Assembly (NCBI RefSeq): GCF_002197845.1 | Contig: NZ_NIDE01000019.1 | Coordinates: 62,001 to 126,000 of the forward strand | Source of the DNA: Fimbriiglobus ruber | Lineage (GTDB): Bacteria > Planctomycetota > Planctomycetia > Gemmatales > Gemmataceae | Reading direction: 5' to 3' | Length of the DNA stretch: 64,000 nucleotides | Shown: piece after piece, positions 32,723 to 40,331 of the stretch | Layout: the number at the start of each line of letters is the position of its first letter | How positions within the stretch are numbered: the first letter of the stretch is position 1 | The notes under the pieces: generated by a model | The model's database searches: none | The model's input: the letters and a program-made list of their open reading frames with translations, nothing else | What the model was told of the DNA's origin: nothing | Translations under genes and position numbers: made by a program

Positions 32723-35335
32723 TTACTTCACGATGCGGAACTCGGCCGAGCCGTAGAGTGCTTGCACGAAGCCGAGCCATGCGGCCGTGCGGGCGTCTTT
32801 CGCCTGGACGACGGTTTCCGCGGTCGCCTCGCCGGTCTGGTCGATCTGGTCCGGGTCGTCCGGCGGCGGGGCGGCGGGCTTGGCCGGTTCGGGCTTGACG
32901 GTCTTCACCGGCTTGACCACCGTTGCGACCTGCGATCGGTACACCGACTCGTATTCGCCCAGGAACGCTCGCGCCCGATCGACTTCCGCGGCCGTCGGCG
33001 CCCGACCGAGCGCCCGGCGGTACGCGGTCTGAACGCGGGTCACGTCGTCGGCGTCTTTCTCCTTCAACAATTTCTCCGCGAGGGCGAGCGATTGTTGCCG
33101 CACGAACGAAGAGTTCAGCAGGAACAACGCCTGACCCGGAACCGTCGTCGTGTCCCGGCTGCCGGTCACGAGCGTTTGTTCGACGGGGTCGAACGCCACC
33201 AGCGAGTGTGGGGTGACGCCCCGCAGAAGCGGCAGGTAGACGCTCCGGTGCGTGCTGGTATCGGCCTTCTCGTTGATCGTCTTGGCCTCGGGGCCGTTGT
33301 CCCGCATTTCCACCATCCGGAGTTCTTTCGCGGGAGACGGGCCGGGTCGTTTCGGGTCGAGCTTCCCGGCCGCGACGAGGGCGGCGTCGCGGATCTCCTC
33401 GGCGTCCAGCCGCCGCGGGGTGTGCCGCCAGACGAGCTTGTTCGCCGGGTCGGCCACGCGATGAGTTTCCGGCACGTCCGAGCCGAGCTGGTAGGCGTGG
33501 GTCAGTACGACCGCACGCACCAGTTTCTTGATCGACCAGCCGTCGTGGACGAGCCGGTCAGCGAGATGGTCGAGGAGTTCGGGGTGCGAAGGGACGTCGC
33601 CCATCGTCCCGAAGTTATCGACTGTGTAAACGATCCCGCGGCCGAACAGGTGCTGCCACACGCGGTTCGCGATCACCCGCGAGGTGAGCGGGTTATTCGG
33701 GCTGGTGAGCCATTGGGCCAGTTCCAGACGGCCGCTCTGGGTCTTGTTCACCGTCGCCGCGCCGGGCACGTTGACGGTCGTCAGGAAGCCCCGGGGGACG
33801 GTCGGGCCGAGTTTTTCAGCTTCACCCCGGATACGAACGGCTGTGTCGCCGACCGTCTTCGCGTCCCGCGCACCGTGGACCGCGTGGCCGCGGGCGGCCG
33901 GGTCAGTCAGGGCCTGAAGGTCCGCTTGCAGGCGTTCGTACTTCAGGCGGAACGGACGCTGTGTGGGGAAGCCGTCGGCCGCTTTCGCGAGCCCCTTCGG
34001 GGTGCCGCGGATCGCGTCCCAATCCTTCTTGGCGGCCGCCACCTCGGCTTTCAGCTTCTCGATTTTCTCCGACGAGGCCGGGGCGTCTTTCGTGGTCAGT
34101 GCTACCAGCATGGCCGGGTTGTAATACGCCAGCCCCGCCCCGCCCATTTTGTTCCGCACCCCGGCACAGTTGTCGGTGCTGGTGAAGATGCCAGCGAGGG
34201 CGTAGTAGTCGGTCGTCGGGATCGGGTCAAACTTGTGGTCGTGGCAGCGGGCGCAACTGACGGTGAGAGCCAACACGGACCGGCTCACGGCGTCGATCTG
34301 TTCGTCCACGTTGTCCATGTCGAAACGGACTTTGAACCGCTGGTTGACGTCCTTTACGCCTAGAGCCAGGAACCCGGTCGCGGTGTTCAGCCGGTCGCGC
34401 TCCGCATCGGATTTCGCGGGGAGCAGGTCGCCGGCGATCTGCTCGCGGACGAATTGGTCATAGGGCAGGTCGGCGTTGACGGCGTCGATTACGTAGTCGC
34501 GGTACCGCCAGGCATGCGGGTACGGGACGTTCCGCGACGGCCCGGTCGATTCGCCGTAGCGGGCCACGTCCAGCCAATGGCGACCCCACCGCTCGCCGAA
34601 CGCCGGGGACGCGAGCAAGCGGTCGACCACCGTCGCGAACGCGGCCGGCGAGGTGTCCTTCACGAAGGCTTCGATCGCTTCCGGAGTCGGGGGCAGGCCG
34701 GTCAGGTCGAACGTCACGCGGCGGATTAATGTGACCTTGTCCGCGTCCGCGACCGGCGGAAGTCCCTTCGCTTCCAGCTTCGCGAGGAGGAACCGGTCGA
34801 TGTCGTCCCGCGCCCACGCCGCGTTTTTCACGGTCGGGACGGCCGGTGTTTTGTGCGGCTGCCAGGCCCAGTGATCTTTCTTGAGCTTTTCAATCTCCGG
34901 GTTGACCTGACCGAGCGAAGCCGGGATCTTGAGCGCCGGCCACACGGCCCCGTCCTTGATCCAGGTGGAGAGGACGGCGACCTGTTCGTCCGTCAGGTGT
35001 TGCCCTTCCAACGGCATACGCCGTTTCGCCTCCGCCTGGGAGACTCGTTTGATGAGCAGGCTCTTGTCCGGCTGGCCGGGCACGATGGCTGCCCCCACGT
35101 TCCCGCCCTGGAGCAACCCGTTCCGGTCGTCGACGCGCAGACCGCCGGCCGGCTTGGTGTCGGCCGAGTGGCAGGTGTAACAGTTGTCGACCAGGATGGG
35201 CCGGACCTTCTTCTCGAAGAACGCGAGCTTGGCCGCGTCGTCTTTGGCCGTCGGTTCGGCCGCACGTACCACGACGGGGCTGGCCGCCAACAGGGCGAGC
35301 GCGATCGAGACTCGCAGGCGGGGAGTCAGGGACAC
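32723..35335 (-). CDS. PSCyt1 / DUF1549 / DUF1553 planctomycete cytochrome protein
   Basis: An 870-residue exported protein. A signal peptide (LRVSIALALLAASPVVVRA) precedes the planctomycete cytochrome c domain with heme motif CYTCH near residue 53 and a distal Met in RRMPLEGQHLTDEQ. The DUF1549 domain (about 150-360: DDIDRFLLAKLEAKGLPP, TFDLTGLPPTPEAI, WGRHWLDVARYGES) and the DUF1553 domain (about 550-820: ELAQWLTSPNNPLTSRVIANR, FGTMGDVPSHPELLDHLA, RRLDAEEIRDA, FLLNSSFV) follow. A coiled-coil Lys/Ala-rich segment lies between. These multi-domain proteins are thought to act in periplasmic degradation of complex compounds; the reaction is unproven. It is followed by the DUF1501 gene. Confidence 0.95.
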   Translation of the reverse strand: MSLTPRLRVSIALALLAASPVVVRAAEPTAKDDAAKLAFFEKKVRPILVDNCYTCHSADTKPAGGLRVDDRNGLLQGGNVGAAIVPGQPDKSLLIKRVSQAEAKRRMPLEGQHLTDEQVAVLSTWIKDGAVWPALKIPASLGQVNPEIEKLKKDHWAWQPHKTPAVPTVKNAAWARDDIDRFLLAKLEAKGLPPVADADKVTLIRRVTFDLTGLPPTPEAIEAFVKDTSPAAFATVVDRLLASPAFGERWGRHWLDVARYGESTGPSRNVPYPHAWRYRDYVIDAVNADLPYDQFVREQIAGDLLPAKSDAERDRLNTATGFLALGVKDVNQRFKVRFDMDNVDEQIDAVSRSVLALTVSCARCHDHKFDPIPTTDYYALAGIFTSTDNCAGVRNKMGGAGLAYYNPAMLVALTTKDAPASSEKIEKLKAEVAAAKKDWDAIRGTPKGLAKAADGFPTQRPFRLKYERLQADLQALTDPAARGHAVHGARDAKTVGDTAVRIRGEAEKLGPTVPRGFLTTVNVPGAATVNKTQSGRLELAQWLTSPNNPLTSRVIANRVWQHLFGRGIVYTVDNFGTMGDVPSHPELLDHLADRLVHDGWSIKKLVRAVVLTHAYQLGSDVPETHRVADPANKLVWRHTPRRLDAEEIRDAALVAAGKLDPKRPGPSPAKELRMVEMRDNGPEAKTINEKADTSTHRSVYLPLLRGVTPHSLVAFDPVEQTLVTGSRDTTTVPGQALFLLNSSFVRQQSLALAEKLLKEKDADDVTRVQTAYRRALGRAPTAAEVDRARAFLGEYESVYRSQVATVVKPVKTVKPEPAKPAAPPPDDPDQIDQTGEATAETVVQAKDARTAAWLGFVQALYGSAEFRIVK

Positions 35336-35400
35336 GGGGGAAATCTCCTGAAATCGGTAACCGTGGATGATCGGCGGGACTGTCAGCCGAGGCCGGAGAG

Positions 35401-35838
35401 TTAGTGGGCTGTCAGCTTGAGATTGACCTCGCCACTGGCGGGAACCTGGAACGTCAACCCGGACGTTTCAAACCGGCGGTAGCGTGTGCCCATGGCCTGA
35501 ACGGCCCGGCGGCGGGCTTCTTTGTCGTCGTCGGTGGGGATAATTCGGACCAGATACTTGCCTTCGATGGCCCCCTTGTAGAGGACGCCGGCCTGGAGAG
35601 TCTCAACGGAAGCCGTCCCGTCGGCATGAATCTCACCGGACGCCCGTGTTGCGGGATCGTTCTCCCGCATCACCTCGATCGTGCTCCCCGCGAGAGAGGA
35701 AGGAGAGCCGCCGTCGATGTCCAGTTTCAGGGCGACCGGGTAGGTCTTCGGTCCGCTCTTCCCGCAGCCGGCAAGTCCGACCACACCGGCTGATACGATT
35801 AGTGCCAGGGTCGCACGAATTGTCTTGGAAATCAACAT
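35401..35838 (-). CDS. Small lipoprotein
   Basis: A 145-residue protein starting at ATG 35838, which directly precedes the signal MLISKTIRATLALIVSAGVV and a good lipobox, GLAGC, with Cys at residue 26; the frame further upstream has no signal. The mature part (LKLDIDGGSPSSLAGSTIEV, ASGEIHADGTASVETL, LTFQVPASGEVNLKLTAH) resembles a small beta-sandwich with the carrier-like layout of the protein at 1197-1625. It lies 68 bases downstream of a DUF1559 gene, the same pairing as in the first part of the window. No specific function known. Confidence 0.8.
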   Translation of the reverse strand: MLISKTIRATLALIVSAGVVGLAGCGKSGPKTYPVALKLDIDGGSPSSLAGSTIEVMRENDPATRASGEIHADGTASVETLQAGVLYKGAIEGKYLVRIIPTDDDKEARRRAVQAMGTRYRRFETSGLTFQVPASGEVNLKLTAH

Positions 35839-35906
35839 TTCACGCTCAGATTCTGCGGTGTTGGTACGATCGGGCGACGGAAGCCGATTCATCCGAAGGA
35901 CATCAC

Positions 35907-36839
35907 TCAATAGTTGGTCGAAATCACATTCCCGTCGTTGCGAGTGATGAGGTTCGAGAGAGTTTGCAAGTCGACTGACGTCTGGATCGCCTTCACACTT
36001 CCGTCGCAGAAGACGAACTGGCAGACGCCGGTGTGCGGGCTGCCGAAGCTTTCATTCGCGTTGGCCGTCGTCTGGGCGTTCGGCGGCATCAGGGGCCGCA
36101 CAACGCTGCTCGCGCCGTACCCGGCCATGCGGCGCATCGAGTTGTTTTGCCCGCCGAATACGCTCCGGTCTTCGTTCTTGCCTCGCAAGGAGTTCGGGCG
36201 AATGTGCTTCTCGCCGAACATCATGGTGTTGCTGGTCCCGTCGGTGATGCTCAACAGATTCAGTTGGCCCCGCCAGCCCGGTTTGACAATCGCATTGCCG
36301 CTCGAATCCGTGGTGGTAGACGTGGCCATGTTAGCGGTGGGGATGATCGCCCCGTTGGAGTTCGACCCGCTGGCTTCGGTCCCGAAGCAAGCGGCATAGT
36401 CACTGAGTCCGCCACCGGCGGGGACGAAATCCCCGATGCTGAGGACGAAGTCGGGCCGGGACGGGCAGTGGTACATTTTCAACTGCTGCTGGTAGGCCGC
36501 CGGCACCTGTTTCGACGCCAGGTAGTTCAGATTCCAGAGATTAAACACCGAAGACTGCTCAAGGTTCGGCAAAATCAGAACTCCCCACGGAGCCCAGCCG
36601 TCCGGGTCGTCCGCGTTACTTCCGATCCAGGACGGCGGGAGGTACAAGTTCTGATCGTGGTAATTGTGGCTCGCAAGGCCGATCTGCTTGAGGTTGTTTG
36701 CACAGGTAGCCCGTGCGGCCGCTTCGCGGACCTTTTGCACGGCCGGCAACAGCAAGCCGATGAGGATGGCGATGATCGCGATCACCACCAGGAGTTCGAT
36801 CAAAGTGAAACCGCGGCGCCCGTGAAGCTCTCGTGACAT
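35907..36839 (-). CDS. DUF1559 family pseudopilin-like protein
   Basis: A 310-residue protein starting at ATG 36839, four bases after GAGAGGGAG; the longer frame to 36878 is not needed. The prepilin-like signature [20 protein letters not shown] begins near residue 10, followed by [20 protein letters not shown]. The C-terminal H-x9-DG motif is present in [14 protein letters not shown]. It is a paralogue of the protein at 1848-2864, differing in the middle region (Ser/Thr/Asn-rich, with [17 protein letters not shown]). Export via an N-terminal helix is expected. Function unknown. Confidence 0.92.
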   Translation of the reverse strand: MSRELHGRRGFTLIELLVVIAIIAILIGLLLPAVQKVREAAARATCANNLKQIGLASHNYHDQNLYLPPSWIGSNADDPDGWAPWGVLILPNLEQSSVFNLWNLNYLASKQVPAAYQQQLKMYHCPSRPDFVLSIGDFVPAGGGLSDYAACFGTEASGSNSNGAIIPTANMATSTTTDSSGNAIVKPGWRGQLNLLSITDGTSNTMMFGEKHIRPNSLRGKNEDRSVFGGQNNSMRRMAGYGASSVVRPLMPPNAQTTANANESFGSPHTGVCQFVFCDGSVKAIQTSVDLQTLSNLITRNDGNVISTNY

Positions 36840-37519
36840 TTCGCTCCCTCTCTGAACCGACCCGCCTTCGTGAGCCAACTCTTTTCAGCGACTCGCAAAT
36901 ATCATCGGGCGACTGAAGCAGATTAACATCACAAATTCGATCCGAATAGATACGTACATGACGAAGTAGGCTTTTAGGGTGATCGCGTCGCAAAGTGCCA
37001 AAATTGCAAAACGAACCCAAATTGGATCGGTTTCGAGACAGGAAAATTGCGTCGACTAAGTCGTAAAATCAATAAGGGTAGCGAATTAAGAACAATATTA
37101 TTACGTTTATATAAATAACATATTTTATTTGCTTTTTCGCAAAAACCTCTGTGCCAGTGGGTTTTTGAACTTCCTACTTGGTCACGTCCAATTCGTGTGA
37201 TTTAAACACAACTAAATTAGTGATATTTACTGGAGTGATCATTGATGACCTGGAGTAGGTGTGGTTCATCTTTGGGGGTGTCGGGCTTTGGCTGAAAGTC
37301 ACAACGTCGTGACTCCCATACTCTGCGTGGCTTCCGCGGTCAGTGAGCGACGCGATTCCCGATCTAAAAACAGACTAACGTTGCTCGCTGCGTTGGGCGA
37401 AATCACGAAGTAGGAGTTCATCGACTTTCGGAACAGCCGTCGGATGTGCCCTTCGGGATCGGTTCGGCCTACATTGGCCACACTCGCCCTTGGACATCAC
37501 ACCCATCTCCGGTGACTCG
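36840..37519. other. AT-rich intergenic region
   Basis: About 680 bases between the second DUF1559 gene and the sulfatase gene. The part around 37070-37140 is strikingly AT-rich (runs such as TTATATAAATAACATATTTT) against the GC-rich background. A 60-codon frame at 37299-37481 (minus) has no ribosome site or recognisable family. Divergent promoters for both neighbours should lie here; the AT-rich part could be an upstream activating or nucleoid-protein-bound segment, or a remnant of transferred DNA. I see no gene that I can support. Confidence 0.5.
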
Positions 37520-39235
37520 ATGCGTTACTTGATTCTTCTCGCCCTCGTACCACTTGGGCTTTTCGCCCCGGTCGGTCGGGCAGCCGAACCCGTCCCGGCG
37601 CGGCCGAATGTCGTGGTGATCCTGTCCGACGACATGGGCTTTTCGGACCTCGGCTGTTACGGCAGCGAGATCGCCACGCCGAACCTCGACGCACTCGCAG
37701 CTGGCGGCTTGCGCTTCACCCAGTTCTACAACTCCGCCCGCTGCTGCCCGACGCGGGCTAGCCTGCTCACCGGTCTGCATCCCCACCAGGCCGGCGTCGG
37801 GCACATGCTCGCGGAAACGGGGAAGCCCGGCTACACGGGCGGGTTGAATTCGTCGTGCCGCACGATCGCGGAAGTGCTGAAGCCGGCCGGTTATCGCAAT
37901 TACGCGGTCGGCAAATGGCACGTCACCCGGCACGCCGCGAAGGACGGGCCGAAGGATAACTGGCCGCTCGGCCGGGGCTTCGATCGGTACTACGGCACGA
38001 TCCACGGGGCGGGCAGTTTTTACGACCCGTCGTCGCTCGTTCGGGACGACACGATGATCTCCCCATTCGCCGACCCGTCGTACAAGCCCGCGACCTACTA
38101 CTACACCGACGCGATCTCCGAACACGCCACCCGCTTCGTCGGCGACCACGCGAAGGACCACGCGGGCAAGCCGTTCTTCCTGTACGTCGCCTACACCGCG
38201 GCCCACTGGCCGATGCACGCGTTGCCGGAAGACGTCGCCAAATATCGCGGCAAGTACGACACCGGCTACGAACCCGTCCGCAAGGCCCGCTTCGAGAAGG
38301 CGGCCCAACTCGGCCTCATCGACCCGAAACAGCCTCTCTCGCCGCAAGCCGGCAACTGGGACGCCGTCAAGGATAAGCGGTGGGAGGCGGCCGGTATGGA
38401 AGTCTACGCGGCGATGATCGATCGCATGGACCAGGGCATCGGGAAGTTGGTCGCGGAATTGAAGCGAACCAACCAGTTCGACAACACGCTCATCCTGTTC
38501 CTTCAAGACAACGGCGGGTGCGCCGAGTTGATGGGGCGGACAGGGAACAAGGAACACCAGAACATCGACCGGCCGGAGAAGCCGACGTTCCCGGTCATGA
38601 AGCCGGAAGAGTTCGCCTTCGACGGCAGCGTGCCGAAACAGACGCGGGACGGCTATCCCGTGCGGATGGGGCCGAAGGCCATGCCCGGTGGCCCGGACAC
38701 TTACGTGGCCTACGGCCGCGGGTGGGCGAATGTGTCGAACACGCCATTCCGCGAATACAAGCACTGGGTCCACGAGGGCGGGATCAGCACGCCACTCATC
38801 GCCCACTGGCCCAAGGGGATCGCCGCGAAGGGCGAACTGCGGAAACAACCCGGCCACCTGATCGACATCGCCGCCACCTGCGTCGAGCTGTCCGGGGCCG
38901 AATACCCGAAGACGGTCGATGGCCACACAATTACCCCACTCGAAGGCAAGAGCCTGACCGCCGCGTTCGCGGACAAGCCGCTGACCCGCGACCTGTTCTG
39001 GGAACACGAAGGCAACCGGGCCGCCCGCTCTGGTGACTGGAAACTCGTCGCCAAGGGGCCTGGTGCGAAGTGGGAGCTGTACGACATCGCGGCGGACCGG
39101 GTGGAATCGACCGACCTGGCCACGAAGTACCCCGACCGGGTCAAAGAACTCGCCTACAAATGGGAAGCGTGGGCGACCCGCGCGAAGGTCATCCCGTGGA
39201 TCTCCAAGCCCGACTACGTTCCGGCCGCTGATTAA
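37520..39235 (+). CDS. Sulfatase (arylsulfatase A-like)
   Basis: A 571-residue exported enzyme; ATG 37520 precedes the signal MRYLILLALVPLGLFAPVGRA, and an upstream ATG at 37490 would place ten residues before it. The sulfatase core is clear: NVVVILSDDMGFSDLGCYG (metal-binding Asp pair), TPNLDALAAGGLRFTQFY, and the formylglycine motif C-C-P-T-R followed by ASLLTG (first Cys converted to formylglycine), YAVGKWHV, PFFLYVAYTAAHWPMHA, NTLILFLQDNGG. It hydrolyses sulfate esters in the periplasm, probably of algal or other sulfated polysaccharides. It needs a formylglycine-generating enzyme, not in this window. It stands alone. Confidence 0.95.
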   Translation: MRYLILLALVPLGLFAPVGRAAEPVPARPNVVVILSDDMGFSDLGCYGSEIATPNLDALAAGGLRFTQFYNSARCCPTRASLLTGLHPHQAGVGHMLAETGKPGYTGGLNSSCRTIAEVLKPAGYRNYAVGKWHVTRHAAKDGPKDNWPLGRGFDRYYGTIHGAGSFYDPSSLVRDDTMISPFADPSYKPATYYYTDAISEHATRFVGDHAKDHAGKPFFLYVAYTAAHWPMHALPEDVAKYRGKYDTGYEPVRKARFEKAAQLGLIDPKQPLSPQAGNWDAVKDKRWEAAGMEVYAAMIDRMDQGIGKLVAELKRTNQFDNTLILFLQDNGGCAELMGRTGNKEHQNIDRPEKPTFPVMKPEEFAFDGSVPKQTRDGYPVRMGPKAMPGGPDTYVAYGRGWANVSNTPFREYKHWVHEGGISTPLIAHWPKGIAAKGELRKQPGHLIDIAATCVELSGAEYPKTVDGHTITPLEGKSLTAAFADKPLTRDLFWEHEGNRAARSGDWKLVAKGPGAKWELYDIAADRVESTDLATKYPDRVKELAYKWEAWATRAKVIPWISKPDYVPAAD

Positions 39236-39285
39236 ATCCTTTGGCTCTTAAGGCGGCCGAGGTGGAAAAAGGGCATAACCATCCG

Positions 39286-39475
39286 GTCTCAATCGCTCCC
39301 TACCTGGGCGCTCGGCGCGGGTCTCCGACCCCGCCGCTCTTCGGACCGCAGGTCTCCCGACGCTCGCCTCCTCGGACACCGCCGCCTGCGCCAGGCTGGT
39401 GTGGGAGACCTGCGGTCCGAAGAGCGGCGGGGTCGGAGACCCGCGCCGAGCGCCCAGGCAGGGAGCGATTGAGAC
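39286..39475. repeat. 73-bp near-perfect inverted repeat
   Basis: 39286-39358 and 39403-39475 are reverse complements with a single mismatch, separated by 44 bases. The arms contain GTCTCCGACCCCGCCGCTCT and begin GTCTCAATCGCTCCC. The structure is far larger than a terminator and lies just after the sulfatase gene. It is probably a dispersed palindromic element; a transcript would fold into a very stable rod. Confidence 0.88.
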
Positions 39476-39526
39476 GGGAGACCGGCGGTCAGGCCGAAGC
39501 ACCTCTACCGCCTCATGAGCCAAATC

Positions 39527-39646
39527 ATTTTTCGCCGCAGATAGACGCCGATGAACGCGGATCAGAAGAGATTTAAGAGAATGATTTTTTGATCTTCTCA
39601 ATCTCTTCTGATCCGCGTTCATCGGCGTCTATCTGCGGCGAAAAAT
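39527..39646. repeat. 47-bp perfect inverted repeat
   Basis: 39527-39573 and 39600-39646 are exact reverse complements around a 26-base spacer. The arms read ATTTTTCGCCGCAG ... GACGCCGATGAACGCGGAT ... CAGAAGAGATT. A decayed single arm of the same family is seen at 15644-15692. It lies between the 73-bp repeat and the ECF sigma gene, so it may shape transcription in that gap. Confidence 0.88.
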
Positions 39647-39725
39647 CTTTTTTGGGAATCCTGCGGCGGTCTGGCCCGTGGTCCCGTTACCTTGATGAGA
39701 GACGGGATTTGAAACGGGAGCCGCC

Positions 39726-40331
39726 GTGACGACGGATGTAGACCGACTCATTCTCGATGCGCGGGCCGGCGACCCAGCCACACTCGGCCGCCTGTTGGAG
39801 CTGTATCGCAACTATTTGCGGCTACTGGCTCGGATCGAGATCGGCCGTCGACTCCAGGGGAAGGTCGACGCTTCGGACGTCGTTCAGGAAGTGTTTCTGG
39901 ACGCCCACAGATATTTCCCGTCGTTCCGCGGCGAAGCCGAGCCTCAGTTCGTTCACTGGTTGCGGGAAATCCTGGCCGGGACGCTCGCGAATCAGGTCCG
40001 CCGATACCTCGGAACGCGGGCACGAGATGCCCGGCTGGAGCGCGAGATCGGGGGCGACGTCAATCACTCGTCGTTCGCACTAGGCCTGATCCCCGCGGAC
40101 CGGGGGAGTTCGCCGAGCGAACACGCGTCCAAGGGCGAGCAAACGCTGCTGATCGCCGAGGCGTTGAGCCGGTTGCCCGAGGACTATCAGACCGTTATTG
40201 TTCTTCGCCACCTGGAAGGATTGAGCTTCCCGCAAATCGCGGAGCGGATGGGGCGGACCGTCGACAGCGTCGAGAAGTTGTGGCTCCGGGGGCTCACCAA
40301 GCTGCGGAAGGCGTTTGGGGCGGACCAATGA
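39726..40331 (+). CDS. ECF-type RNA polymerase sigma factor
   Basis: A 201-residue sigma-70 family protein starting at GTG 39726 after GGGAG. Sigma region 2 is seen in LLELYRNYLRLLARIEIG and DASDVVQEVFLDAHRYFPSF, followed by a core region-2.4-like helix (FVHWLREILAGTLANQVRRY). Region 4 is seen in LSRLPEDYQTVIVLRHLEGL and FPQIAERMGRTVDSVEKLWL, an HTH for -35 recognition. The gene ends ATGA, overlapping the start of a Ser/Thr kinase gene, so the two are translationally coupled. This matches the planctomycete ECF sigma groups encoded beside protein kinases, in which the kinase is thought to control the sigma factor in place of an anti-sigma factor. Confidence 0.92.
   Translation: MTTDVDRLILDARAGDPATLGRLLELYRNYLRLLARIEIGRRLQGKVDASDVVQEVFLDAHRYFPSFRGEAEPQFVHWLREILAGTLANQVRRYLGTRARDARLEREIGGDVNHSSFALGLIPADRGSSPSEHASKGEQTLLIAEALSRLPEDYQTVIVLRHLEGLSFPQIAERMGRTVDSVEKLWLRGLTKLRKAFGADQ

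Noticed and set aside
32690-34363. 557-codon plus-strand frame opposite the planctomycete cytochrome gene
   Set aside because: The minus strand has CYTCH and the DUF1549/DUF1553 blocks; the plus frame has no family features.
37299-37481. 60-codon minus-strand frame upstream of the sulfatase
   Set aside because: No ribosome site, no recognisable family, and located in a probable promoter region.
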